Below the pieces are notes generated by a model. That model did no database searches. It saw only the letters and a program-made list of their open reading frames with translations, and was not told the origin of the DNA. A stretch of 64,000 nucleotides of DNA, from positions 1 to 64,000 of the forward strand of contig CAZTKJ010000002.1 of NCBI GenBank assembly GCA_964614185.1, read 5' to 3'. A program made the translations under genes and the position numbers. This document shows positions 24,212-32,540 of the stretch, in pieces; positions within the stretch are counted from its first letter, which is position 1, and each line of letters opens with the position of its first letter. The DNA is from Suilimivivens sp964614185 (GTDB lineage: Bacteria > Bacillota > Clostridia > Lachnospirales > Lachnospiraceae).

Positions 24212-25024
24212 CTAATTAATGCGTTGTTTTAATCCTTCCAGGTCTTCATCCTTTTTTACAATAACGCCAATAAAGGGAAGTTCACTTTTAATTTTCTCTG
24301 TGGGAATACCGCCTATCTGCAATGCCTGTATCCAGTCAATCAACTCCGATGTACTGGGTTTTTTCCTGATATCCTTCAGCGAACGGATCTGATAGAAAAC
24401 ATCCATGGCATTTTTGAGAAGATTTTCTTCCACATCAGGGTAATGAGTCCTTACAATTTCCTCCATTAACTGTTCATCCGGGAAATCAATATAATGGAAA
24501 ATACATCTTCTAAGAAAAGCATCCGGCAGTTCTTTTTCCGCATTGGAGGTAATGATCACAATGGGACGCTGCTTTGCTTTTACCGTTCTTTTCGTTTCGT
24601 GGATATAAAATTCCATTTGATCTAACTCCCACAAAAGGTCGTTAGGGAATTCCAAATCTGCCTTGTCAATCTCATCAATCAAAAGAATGACCTGTTCCTC
24701 TGACTCAAATGCTTCTCCAAGCTTTCCAAGCTTAATATACCTGGCAATATCATCTACGCCTTCTTCTCCAAACTGCCCGTCATAAAGCCTTTGAATGGTA
24801 TCATACATATAAAGGCCGTCCTGAGCCTTAGTGGTAGACTTAATATTCCAGATAATTAATTTTTTGTTCAGAGATTCTGCAACTGCCTTAGCCAGCATCG
24901 TTTTACCTGTCCCCGGCTCTCCTTTGATCAAAAGTGGTTTCTGTAACGCAATGGCAACATTTACACTGGCCATAAGCTGCGCGGAAGCTACATATTCGTT
25001 GGTACTGCCAAATTCATTCTGCAT
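24212..25024 (-). CDS. MoxR-type AAA+ ATPase (CoxD-like), VWA partner
   Basis: A 270-residue AAA+ ATPase of the MoxR/CoxD class. Walker A is KGEPGTGKTMLAKA, Walker B is LLIDEIDKAD, sensor 1 is ITSNAEKELPDAFLRRCIFHY with the arginine finger, and FPDEQLMEEIV follows. It is shorter than the MoxR at 424 and belongs to a different branch, paired with a VWA protein rather than with DUF58. The start ATG follows AAAGGAG. It lies between a small membrane-anchored protein and its VWA partner, all in the same direction with short gaps, so a joint function is likely. The role is unknown. Confidence 0.9.
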   Translation of the reverse strand: MQNEFGSTNEYVASAQLMASVNVAIALQKPLLIKGEPGTGKTMLAKAVAESLNKKLIIWNIKSTTKAQDGLYMYDTIQRLYDGQFGEEGVDDIARYIKLGKLGEAFESEEQVILLIDEIDKADLEFPNDLLWELDQMEFYIHETKRTVKAKQRPIVIITSNAEKELPDAFLRRCIFHYIDFPDEQLMEEIVRTHYPDVEENLLKNAMDVFYQIRSLKDIRKKPSTSELIDWIQALQIGGIPTEKIKSELPFIGVIVKKDEDLEGLKQRIN

Positions 25025-25049
25025 TGCCTGCTCCTTTCCTGAGTCAACA

Positions 25050-25535
25050 TTAAAGTTTTACATGCACTCTCTGCTCTTCATTTACATTCCAGTAGTTCGT
25101 ATATATAATATCAAATTCCTCGCATCCGTTTTGAACGCGGACGATCCGGTCAATATTGATCATCTTTCCTGCCGGAAGAAATTCTCTTTCCCATTCATAA
25201 AGAAGCGTATCATCCTCTTGCCTTATTTCCCCTATACCATATCTGCTGTCAGGATCGCTGCCTTCATAGTAAAAGTAAAAATTCTCCATTCCATAGTTAC
25301 ATGGGTTTTCCACTTCAATAAGAAGTCTGTAATAAGAATACCCTTCTTCCTCTTTCCCTTCATAGCTGTCACCTATGTATTCTGCTTTCACATCATGAAA
25401 TACAGGTGATATCATTCTTGTCATCTCATACTCCGTATAATCGGTTTTCACAAAGAAAAAAGCGACTGCTACCAAACACACACAGATACAGGCTGTTGTC
25501 ACAAATACTGTAATGATTGTTTTTACCAGCTTCAT
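25050..25535 (-). CDS. Membrane-anchored protein of unknown function, 161 residues
   Basis: The N-terminal hydrophobic helix (IITVFVTTACICVCLVAVAFFF, here written in part) is an uncleaved anchor or signal. It is followed by a roughly 130-residue extracytoplasmic domain rich in aromatic and acidic residues, with beta-strand-like runs such as YSYYRLLIEVENP and NFYFYYEGSD. It does not match a family I recognise. The extracellular domain resembles in tone the C-terminal half of the adjacent 320-residue protein (both describe small beta domains after a single helix), but I see no clear repeat between them. It sits 12 bp after that gene and 25 bp before the MoxR gene, so it is probably part of the same unit. 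The start follows GGAGAG. Confidence 0.7.
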   Translation of the reverse strand: MKLVKTIITVFVTTACICVCLVAVAFFFVKTDYTEYEMTRMISPVFHDVKAEYIGDSYEGKEEEGYSYYRLLIEVENPCNYGMENFYFYYEGSDPDSRYGIGEIRQEDDTLLYEWEREFLPAGKMINIDRIVRVQNGCEEFDIIYTNYWNVNEEQRVHVKL

Positions 25536-25547
25536 CTTATCTCTCCT

Positions 25548-26510
25548 CTATCGTAATCTTTCAGTCTGTGTCAGCTGCTTAGTCAGATCTTCATCCTCAG
25601 GAAGCACTTCCATGTGCTTCTGATAAATTCTGTCTATTACAGGAATCATCCCTTTGGTTTTTCTTTCCATATAAAGAGTAATCTCTTCTACATGGGATGG
25701 TATTAAAAAGAAATAATATCCATTGTCATTTGCTCCATTGCCTATTCCATAGCCTGAAAGTATAAGTTCATTCCTAAATCCCACTCCATTTGTATAAGGA
25801 GCAATCTGTGCGGCGGTTGACGGTTTTCTATATTCGTTCCCATTGTTTCCTGCAAATCCGATATAAATACCTTTAAGTGCATATTCACCTCTTATATATT
25901 TATCACTTTTTACCTGCACAGGAACAGCTATCAGTTTCGTATCCTCCGGAAATCCCTTAAAGCTGTTATCTGTTACTACCGTATAAGCAGCATCTTCCAG
26001 ATATACCTGATTATTCTCATTAAAGAGAAAACGATCTTCCACTTCGATTTCTTCATAAGAAAGATTCATAGCAGCTTCAATCATTTTTGTCTTTCTCATC
26101 CTTATCATCATCATAGAAGAAACCACACACAAAACGGCTATAAATATGGCTATCAGACAGATAATTGTATGAATATGTACTCTGGATGCAGATTCTCCTT
26201 TTTTCTGTGGCTGTGGCTGCGGCTGTTGATTTTGCTTTGGTTTTGGCTGATTGTTTCCAACAGACTGATATGGATTAGGATTCTCATAACTCATATAAGG
26301 ATTCTGCTTTTTACTTTCTGTATAAGAAGCAGTGTCTTTGTAGAGTTCTTTGGACAACCCTGAATAATCAGTCTTCTTATTATTTTCTTCCTGATCATTC
26401 CAAAAATTGCTTTCGTCCTCTTTCAGCCAGTTATCGTCTACTACTTTCTTATTCCAGAAATCATCTGTGCCGGATGACTTCCAAAAATCATCATTTTTCT
26501 TATCGCTCAT
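25548..26510 (-). CDS. Membrane protein with four tandem Trp nonapeptides, function unknown
   Basis: A 320-residue single-pass protein. The cytoplasmic N-terminus has four tandem nine-residue units, each with Trp at position 4 (Trp10, 19, 28, 37), of the type DDFW-x5: DDFWKSSGT, DDFWNKKVV, DDNWLKEDE, SNFWNDQEE. A Pro/Gln/Asn-rich linker (about 68-104) leads to a basic stretch, a membrane helix (about 113-135) and an external domain of about 180 residues with strands such as LIAVPVQVKSDKYIRGEYAL. I do not recognise the family. It is encoded 20 bp downstream of gpsA and before the small anchored protein and the MoxR/VWA pair. The Trp repeats look like docking motifs for a cytosolic partner. Confidence 0.75.
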   Translation of the reverse strand: MSDKKNDDFWKSSGTDDFWNKKVVDDNWLKEDESNFWNDQEENNKKTDYSGLSKELYKDTASYTESKKQNPYMSYENPNPYQSVGNNQPKPKQNQQPQPQPQKKGESASRVHIHTIICLIAIFIAVLCVVSSMMMIRMRKTKMIEAAMNLSYEEIEVEDRFLFNENNQVYLEDAAYTVVTDNSFKGFPEDTKLIAVPVQVKSDKYIRGEYALKGIYIGFAGNNGNEYRKPSTAAQIAPYTNGVGFRNELILSGYGIGNGANDNGYYFFLIPSHVEEITLYMERKTKGMIPVIDRIYQKHMEVLPEDEDLTKQLTQTERLR

Positions 26511-26530
26511 TTACCTGCCGGATTCCTTTC

Positions 26531-27568
26531 TTACCATGAAACTTCCACACTGTTCTGATATAAATTGCGCAAGTCAATATTCTCTACCTTTTTATCTCTG
26601 AGCATTAATTCTTTTACTGCTGCACCGGCGCTTGCCTTCTCAAATAATATTTTATTTACCTGTTCTACAATGGGCATGCTGACATGGAATTTCTGGGCCA
26701 ATGCATACCCTGCTTTTGCAGAATATACGCCTTCTACCACCATTTTTACTTCCGCCATAGCCTCTTCCATGGATGCTCCTTTGCCGATCAGAATACCTGC
26801 CCGGCGGTTTCTGGAATGCATGGAAGCACAGGTAACGATCAAATCTCCGATTCCCGTTAAGCCATAAAAGGTTTCAATCCTTCCGCCCATGCTGATTCCA
26901 AGCCTTGCAATTTCTGCAATACCTCTGGTAATCAGGGCAGCCTTGGTATTATCACCGTATCCTAAGCCGTCTGCTATTCCGGCTGCCAACGCCACTACAT
27001 TTTTAAGGGCCGCTCCAAGCTCAATGCCAAGCACATCGGAACTTGTATATACCCGGAACACTTCACTCATAAAAAGGGTTTGAAGATATTCTGCGGTATC
27101 CTGGCTCTTTGCCCCTACCACTATGGTAGTAGGAATTCCTCTTCCTACTTCTTCCGCATGAGAGGGACCTGAAAGTACTGCAACATCCGCCTGTGGGATT
27201 TCCTGTTCAATGATCTGTGAAAGCGTCATCAGAGTTGCTTCTTCAATTCCTTTTGCTACATTTACAATTTTTTGTCCTTCTTCCACAAAAGGAGCCATCC
27301 TTTTTGCTGTGCTTCTTGTATAGGGAGACGGAACTGCCAGTACCAATGCATCTTTTCCTTTAATAGTCTGTTCTAAGTCTGTGGTAAAAACCATATCCTC
27401 CGGAAGCTTAACACCGGGAAGTTTTTCTTTTTGCTCATGTTCATTTTTAAGCATTTGAATTTCTTCTTCCATAACGGACCATACCGTTACATGATTTCCA
27501 TTATGATATAAAAGAAGAGAAAGCGCTGTTCCCCAGCTTCCTGCTCCGATAATTCCTACTTTCGCCAT
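26531..27568 (-). CDS. gpsA: NAD(P)-dependent glycerol-3-phosphate dehydrogenase
   Basis: A 345-residue GpsA, which reduces dihydroxyacetone phosphate to sn-glycerol-3-phosphate, the backbone for phospholipids. The dinucleotide-binding motif is VGIIGAGSWGTAL. Substrate-binding and family motifs include AVPSPYTR, SGPSHAEEV, ELGAALKNVVALAAGIADGL and GLTGIGDLIVTC. The start MAKVG follows AAGGA by 8 bp; the open frame continues seven codons further up but without a ribosome site. It lies 32 bp after plsY, the acyltransferase that uses its product, a conserved lipid pairing. Confidence 0.96.
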   Translation of the reverse strand: MAKVGIIGAGSWGTALSLLLYHNGNHVTVWSVMEEEIQMLKNEHEQKEKLPGVKLPEDMVFTTDLEQTIKGKDALVLAVPSPYTRSTAKRMAPFVEEGQKIVNVAKGIEEATLMTLSQIIEQEIPQADVAVLSGPSHAEEVGRGIPTTIVVGAKSQDTAEYLQTLFMSEVFRVYTSSDVLGIELGAALKNVVALAAGIADGLGYGDNTKAALITRGIAEIARLGISMGGRIETFYGLTGIGDLIVTCASMHSRNRRAGILIGKGASMEEAMAEVKMVVEGVYSAKAGYALAQKFHVSMPIVEQVNKILFEKASAGAAVKELMLRDKKVENIDLRNLYQNSVEVSW

Positions 27569-27600
27569 TTTCTTATTCCTTTCCGCCATCTGCTGCTTTC

Positions 27601-28251
27601 TTATTTAGCATCATTCTTTTTTAACAGGTATGTTTTACGCTCTTCTCCTTTAAGAAGACGCTTAATATTTTCTTTGTGCTTATAATATGCCATGATTGCA
27701 AGCAATATGGTTATCACATACATCTCATTTAAGATTTGCTGGCTTGTATGGAACAGTCCAAGCTGTCCTAAAATAACCATCTCTAAAGTAATTCCTGCAT
27801 AAACAAGCAGTGAACCCAAAGACACATAATGTGTCAGGAAAAAAATGCCAAAAAATATGATTACGCCTACCGGTATGAATGTGGGATGAAAGGCCAAAAC
27901 AAGTCCTGCCGTAGCAGCAATTCCTTTTCCTCCTTTAAACTGCAGATAAAATGGAAAATTGTGTCCAAGAATTGCCCCTGCAGCCGCATATAATTTCAAA
28001 AGATAGAGTTCTTCCGGATTAGCTCTGCCAAATAATATGCTGCAGAAAACGATTGCCAGAATTGTCTTCAGTATATCTCCTGCAAGAACGATCAATCCGG
28101 CTTTTGTACCAAGTACCCGCAGCGTATTGGTGGTTCCTGCATTGCCGCTTCCATGCTCTCTTATATCTATTCCATGCATTTTTCCATAAATAAATGCTGT
28201 TTGAAATAAACCGAATACATAACCGATCAAAATACAATATAAACGTTCCAC
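27601..28251 (-). CDS. plsY: Glycerol-3-phosphate acyltransferase PlsY
   Basis: A 216-residue membrane enzyme with about five membrane segments that transfers acyl from acyl-phosphate to glycerol-3-phosphate, the first step of phosphatidate synthesis. Conserved motifs: GSGNAGTTNTLRVLG, the glycine-rich FKGGKGIAATAG segment, and GHNFPFYLQ. The start codon is GTG at 28251, one base after the der stop, so it depends on translation coupling. The other enzymes of the pathway are also in the window: plsX (acyl-phosphate) at 62210 and gpsA next door. Confidence 0.95.
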   Translation of the reverse strand: MERLYCILIGYVFGLFQTAFIYGKMHGIDIREHGSGNAGTTNTLRVLGTKAGLIVLAGDILKTILAIVFCSILFGRANPEELYLLKLYAAAGAILGHNFPFYLQFKGGKGIAATAGLVLAFHPTFIPVGVIIFFGIFFLTHYVSLGSLLVYAGITLEMVILGQLGLFHTSQQILNEMYVITILLAIMAYYKHKENIKRLLKGEERKTYLLKKNDAK

Positions 28252-28252
28252 C

Positions 28253-29590
28253 TTATTTGTTTTCCTTTCTTTCCCTTATGATGAATTTCAGCGGAGTTCC
28301 TTTAAATCCAAAAGCTTCCCTGATCTTATTCTCAATATATCTGGTATAAGAAAAATGCATCAGTTTCTTATCATTTACAAAAATAACAAAGGTAGGCGGT
28401 TTTACGGATACCTGTGTAATGTAATACAGCTTAAGCCGTCTGCCTTTATCAGACGGAGGCTGTTGAAGAGCTACGGCTTCTGCCATAATTTCATTCAGCA
28501 CACCAGTTGCTATCCTCATGGCATGATTTTCAGACACCATATCGATCAGGTCATACAGTTTGTGTATCCTCTGCCCTGTCACTGCTGATATAAACGTAAT
28601 TTCTGCATAAGGCATATAGGAAAGGATTTCCCGGATTTTAGCTGTATATTTATTTACCGTCTTATCTGTTTTTTCAATAGCATCCCACTTATTTACTGCA
28701 ATAATCACAGCTTTGCCTCTCTCATGGGCAATTCCTGCAATCTTGGCATCCTGTTCTGTTACACTCTCTATAGCATCAATCATGAGTATCACAATATCTG
28801 CCCGTTCCACAGCACTGACAGCACGTATGATCATATAACGTTCCAGTTCTTCTTTTATTTTATTTTTACGGCGTATGCCTGCCGTATCAATAAAAACATA
28901 TTCTTTGCCATTATGCTTAACTAAAGTGTCTACCGCATCTCTTGTAGTACCTGCAATATCGGAAACGATCAATCTGTTCTCACCTATCATTTTATTGATC
29001 AATGAAGATTTGCCTACATTGGGTTTTCCTACAATGGCCACACGGATTTTGTCATCTTCTTCCTCTTCTTTTCCTTCATCGCCAAAGTATTTTACTACTT
29101 CATCCAGCATATCACCCAGTCCCATCTGATTGGATGCTGAAATGGGATGTGGATCTCCGATACCAAGATTATAAAATTCATAAACGTCAGCCATATACTT
29201 ATCGATATGATCTACTTTATTTACAATCAGGATCACAGGTTTATGGGCACGCCTTAACATATCTGCCACTTTAGCGTCTGCATCTAAAAGTCCCTGCTTC
29301 ACGTCCACCATAAATAAAATGACGTCCGCCGTATTAATGGCAATTTCAGCCTGTTCTCTCATCTGGGATAAAATAATATCATTACTGTCAGGCTCAATTC
29401 CGCCTGTATCGATCAAGGTAAATGACCTGTCCAGCCATGTAACGTCAGCGTAAATCCTATCCCGAGTGATCCCCGGCGTATCTTTTACAATTGAAATCTT
29501 CTGTCCTGCCAATGCATTAAACAAAGTGGATTTACCAACATTGGGTCTTCCTACCACTGCTACAATGGGCTTTCCCTTACTTGTACTCAT
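28253..29590 (-). CDS. der: Ribosome assembly GTPase Der (EngA)
   Basis: A 445-residue protein with two tandem GTPase domains and a C-terminal KH-like domain, needed for 50S assembly. First G1 is GRPNVGKST (about 14-22) with DTPG and NKVD; second G1 is GKPNVGKSS (about 187) with DTAG and NKWD. The GTTRD switch is also present. The start ATG follows GGAGG and overlaps the stop of the radical SAM gene as ATGA. Confidence 0.97.
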   Translation of the reverse strand: MSTSKGKPIVAVVGRPNVGKSTLFNALAGQKISIVKDTPGITRDRIYADVTWLDRSFTLIDTGGIEPDSNDIILSQMREQAEIAINTADVILFMVDVKQGLLDADAKVADMLRRAHKPVILIVNKVDHIDKYMADVYEFYNLGIGDPHPISASNQMGLGDMLDEVVKYFGDEGKEEEEDDKIRVAIVGKPNVGKSSLINKMIGENRLIVSDIAGTTRDAVDTLVKHNGKEYVFIDTAGIRRKNKIKEELERYMIIRAVSAVERADIVILMIDAIESVTEQDAKIAGIAHERGKAVIIAVNKWDAIEKTDKTVNKYTAKIREILSYMPYAEITFISAVTGQRIHKLYDLIDMVSENHAMRIATGVLNEIMAEAVALQQPPSDKGRRLKLYYITQVSVKPPTFVIFVNDKKLMHFSYTRYIENKIREAFGFKGTPLKFIIRERKENK

Positions 29591-30939
29591 CTATTTCCTC
29601 CGTTTGTTTCCGGTTTCCCAAAAACTGCATTTACAAAGTCATATCCGCTTGATTTTACAATATTCGTCTTTACTTGTAAAGTCTTTTCCAGCTCTGCCAC
29701 TGTGACATCATCAAGGAACACATCCTCTCCGCTTCTGAGCACATTACAGGGAAGCAGCAGCTCCTCTCCTAAATACTTTCCTTTTAGCTGGGTAATAATA
29801 TCTCTTCCTGTAAGAAGTCCCGAAACGGTAATCATTTCTCCAAAGAAAAAATTTCGTATCAAATATACATGAATGGATAATTCCGGAAAATCCTCCATCA
29901 TCTTTTCCGCCATCTGCCTGATGTAGGGGAAAGCCAGTTTCCCGGTAGCCATGGAAATATCTCTTTTCCTTATATAATTACCGTCACTATTCTTTTTCAA
30001 AGCATTTAAAGCATCTTCAAATTCATCCAGCATAAGCCGCAGCATACCTACGCCATTTTCAAGCTGCAAATATCCGTCATAGTTTTCTGCCTTTGGAAGT
30101 TCTTCTTCTGCAAGTATATACCATTCATCACTGGCATGTATAAAATGTGTACCGTATTTTTCATGAATTTCTCTTTGAAAACTATGAATAACGGAAAGTA
30201 CTTCCCTGGCATCTTCCTTTAGAAACGGCTGCAGCGGGTACAACCCTTCTCGGTATTTGGAAAGTCCCACCGGCACCACTGATACGCTCTCCAGTATCGG
30301 TATATATTTCATCATCTCACGAATACTGAATATAAGTTCATCACCGTCATTGATCCCTTTGCAAAGTACAATCTGCCCATTCATTGTAATGCCTGCTTTA
30401 TAAAGCCTGTCCACTTTTTTCAGTGCTTCTCCTGCAAAGCGGTTATTCAGCATTTTACACCTTAATTCAGGATTCATCGTTTGAAAGGAAATATTGATAG
30501 GAGAAAGATGATACTTTATGATCCTGTCAATATCATGCTCCGACATATTCGTTAAGGTTACGTAGTTACCCTGCAAAAAGGAAAGCCTTGAATCGTCATC
30601 TTTAAAGTAAAGTGTTTCCCTCATTCCCCGGGGCATCTGATCAATAAAACAGAAAATGCATTTATTATGGCAGGATCTGTAATCATCCATAAGGCCATTG
30701 TCAAATACGATTCCCACATCTTCACTTTCTTCTTTGTCTACCTCCAAAACCCACTGCTCCCCATCGGGTTTTTCAATAAGGATTTCTATATACGTATCCT
30801 CCATATAATACTGGTAGTCAAAGATATCTTCTATTTCTATATTGTTGATTGCAATAAGTCTGTCCCCAGGTTGTATTTCCAGTTCCTCTGCGATGCTGCC
30901 CGGAAGGACTTCCCTTATCAAATGTCCCTGCCTGTCCAT
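29587..30939 (-). CDS. Radical SAM protein with N-terminal PDZ and C-terminal DUF512
   Basis: A 450-residue protein. Residues about 1-60 resemble a PDZ-like domain (LPGSIAEELEIQPGDRLIAINN), followed by the radical SAM cluster motif CHNKCIFCFIDQMP (CxxxCxxC), the strand SPINISFQTMNPELR, and a DUF512 C-terminal domain with the GLLTGRDI and CNVLRSGEDVFLDD segments. The family is common in Clostridia and sits beside der, but its reaction is not known to me. It is the first gene of the long der-plsY-gpsA row. It starts at ATG 30939 after AGAGG and overlaps der by 4 bp. Confidence 0.88.
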   Translation of the reverse strand: MDRQGHLIREVLPGSIAEELEIQPGDRLIAINNIEIEDIFDYQYYMEDTYIEILIEKPDGEQWVLEVDKEESEDVGIVFDNGLMDDYRSCHNKCIFCFIDQMPRGMRETLYFKDDDSRLSFLQGNYVTLTNMSEHDIDRIIKYHLSPINISFQTMNPELRCKMLNNRFAGEALKKVDRLYKAGITMNGQIVLCKGINDGDELIFSIREMMKYIPILESVSVVPVGLSKYREGLYPLQPFLKEDAREVLSVIHSFQREIHEKYGTHFIHASDEWYILAEEELPKAENYDGYLQLENGVGMLRLMLDEFEDALNALKKNSDGNYIRKRDISMATGKLAFPYIRQMAEKMMEDFPELSIHVYLIRNFFFGEMITVSGLLTGRDIITQLKGKYLGEELLLPCNVLRSGEDVFLDDVTVAELEKTLQVKTNIVKSSGYDFVNAVFGKPETNGGNR

Positions 30940-30950
30940 AATACCTCTTT

Positions 30951-31121
30951 AATGCACTGCGGTGCTTCCTTGATGCCCTGCGGTGCGCTTCCATAGCGCC
31001 CTCCTGCGCTTGTTTTCTTTTTACTCAAAAATCCATGTGCTTTGCACATGCCGCTGCTTCGCAGCTTCTGATTTTTTCGTTAACATATCCTCAGAAAACA
31101 AATGCCCCTGCGGTGCGCTTG
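30951..31121. repeat. Three imperfect copies of ATGC-CTGCGGTGC in a hairpin-rich intergenic region
   Basis: Copies at 30951-30970, 30972-30992 and 31101-31121 share CTGCGGTGC with ATGC before it and TTCC or GCTTG after. Between them are CATGTGC-TTT-GCACATG and GCTGC-TTC-GCAGC hairpins at about 31034-31065. The region 30940-31158 has no convincing gene; it separates the divergent radical SAM gene and prs. A similar region is at 48490-48720. Confidence 0.7.
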
Positions 31122-31140
31122 TTTTCTTTCGGATATGTTA
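31081..31140. repeat. 60-bp long inverted repeat upstream of prs
   Basis: TAACATATCC (31081-31090) pairs exactly with GGATATGTTA (31131-31140). Inside, AGAAAACAA pairs with TTGTTTTCT. The loop holds the third ATGC-CTGCGGTGC copy. It ends about 19 bp before the prs -35 box. Confidence 0.75.
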
Positions 31141-31158
31141 TATTTTAGTATAAATTTC

Positions 31159-31187
31159 TTGACGTGTCACTAGCAGAATGTTATAAA
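31159..31187 (+). promoter_or_regulatory. SigA-type promoter of prs
   Basis: TTGACG (31159-31164), 17-bp spacer, TATAAA (31182-31187). It is a near-consensus promoter that leaves a leader of about 45 nucleotides before the prs start. Confidence 0.75.
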
Positions 31188-31238
31188 TTAATTGAGGTTT
31201 TTGACGATTGCTTAGTTGTTAGATACTTGGAGGATAAA

Positions 31239-32441
31239 ATGCCTAATTTACGTGAATTGGAAGCTGCTATACCTGTAGCGCCGCTTAAACTGATCGTACT
31301 TGATTCCGCTTCCAAACTGGGGGAGCAGATTAATCACTATCTTGTTAATTTCAGAAGAGATATTAAAAACATTGCTAAAAATGATCCTGCATTTGAAGGA
31401 TATGTTTCCGATAATTATATTGTGGATGCTGCCTGCTATCGGTTTGGCACCGGTGAAGGTAAAGCCGTTATTTCTGAATCTGTCAGAGGAAAAGATCTTT
31501 TTATTCTTGTGGATGTCTGCAATCATAGTATTTCTTATACCATGAATGGCTATACCAACTATAAGTCACCTGATGATCATTATCAGGATTTAAAACGAAT
31601 TATTTCTGCCGTCAACGGCAAGGCACACCGGATCAATGTTATTATGCCCTTTTTGTACGAGGGAAGGCAGCATAAAAGAAATGGTCGTGAATCCCTTGAC
31701 TGTGCTTATGCGATTGAAGAACTGGACAGTATGGGCGTCAACAACTTTATTACCTTTGATGCTCATGACCCCAGGGTTCAAAATGCAGAGCCTTTACGTG
31801 GTTTTGATAATATTACACCACCCTACCAGTTTGCAAGAGCGCTTCTCCGCTCAGAAGAAAATCTTCTGATTGACAAAGATCATTTAATTGTAATCAGTCC
31901 TGATGAAGGAGCTCTTGACAGAGCTGTTTATTTTGCCAATGTTTTGGGCGTAGATACCGGTATGTTCTATAAACGCCGTGATTACTCCAGAATCGTCAAC
32001 GGCAAAAATCCTATTGTCGCCCATGAATTTCTTGGGGACAATATCGATGGTAAAGATGTAATCATTATGGATGATATGATTTCTTCCGGAGGAAGTATTT
32101 TAGATACCGCCAAGCGGCTGAAAGCCATGAATGCCAAACGGGTTTATCTTTGTGCAACCTTTGGTTTATTTACAGATGGCCTTTCCAGCTTTGATGAAGC
32201 TTATGAAAAGTGTTACTTTGATAAAATTATTACTACTAACCTGACTTATCAGCTTCCGGATCTAAAATCAAGACCTTACTATATAGAAGCAGATATGAGC
32301 AAATTTGTAGCTTCCATTATTGACTTTATGAATCATGATTCTTCCATGTCCAATGTTTATACTCCCACGGAAAAAATCCATGAAATTCTTGCCAAGTATA
32401 ACAGCAGGGAAGGGTTTGATACCAACGAGGATCATGCCTGA
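31239..32441 (+). CDS. prs: Ribose-phosphate diphosphokinase (PRPP synthetase), long form
   Basis: A 400-residue PRPP synthetase transferring diphosphate from ATP to ribose-5-phosphate, feeding purine, pyrimidine, His, Trp and NAD synthesis. The PRPP-binding loop is VIIMDDMISSGGSI. FDAHDPRVQ corresponds to the ATP/metal His-Asp region, and PFLYEGRQHKR to the catalytic R-rich loop. SPDEGALDRA and YKRRDYSRIV are also family landmarks. It is about 80 residues longer than the usual 310-320, with diverged segments, as seen in a clostridial group. The start ATG 31239 has GGAGG 5 bp before it; the longer frame from GTG 31164 begins inside the promoter and is rejected. It is the only plus-strand gene in this half of the window. 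Confidence 0.92.
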   Translation: MPNLRELEAAIPVAPLKLIVLDSASKLGEQINHYLVNFRRDIKNIAKNDPAFEGYVSDNYIVDAACYRFGTGEGKAVISESVRGKDLFILVDVCNHSISYTMNGYTNYKSPDDHYQDLKRIISAVNGKAHRINVIMPFLYEGRQHKRNGRESLDCAYAIEELDSMGVNNFITFDAHDPRVQNAEPLRGFDNITPPYQFARALLRSEENLLIDKDHLIVISPDEGALDRAVYFANVLGVDTGMFYKRRDYSRIVNGKNPIVAHEFLGDNIDGKDVIIMDDMISSGGSILDTAKRLKAMNAKRVYLCATFGLFTDGLSSFDEAYEKCYFDKIITTNLTYQLPDLKSRPYYIEADMSKFVASIIDFMNHDSSMSNVYTPTEKIHEILAKYNSREGFDTNEDHA

Positions 32442-32472
32442 CAGATCATTAATAAAATTCCTATGACATTAA

Positions 32473-32515
32473 AATCAGGACCACCTGGAAATGGCGGTCC
32501 TGATTATTTTTATTT
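32473..32515 (+). terminator. Intrinsic terminator of prs
   Basis: AATCAGGACC pairs with GGTCCTGATT, followed by ATTTTTATTT. It is 31 bp after the prs stop and just before the convergent histidine kinase stop. Confidence 0.85.
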
Positions 32516-32540
32516 GTAACGATACATTTCTTAAATTCCG

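Noticed and set aside
31164..31238. N-terminal extension of prs from GTG 31164
   Set aside because: The codon lies in the -35 box and the extension covers the promoter; a perfect GGAGG site precedes ATG 31239.
30940..31240. CRISPR array in the repeat-rich gap before prs
   Set aside because: Repeat copies are short, irregularly spaced and imperfect, without uniform spacers or cas genes.
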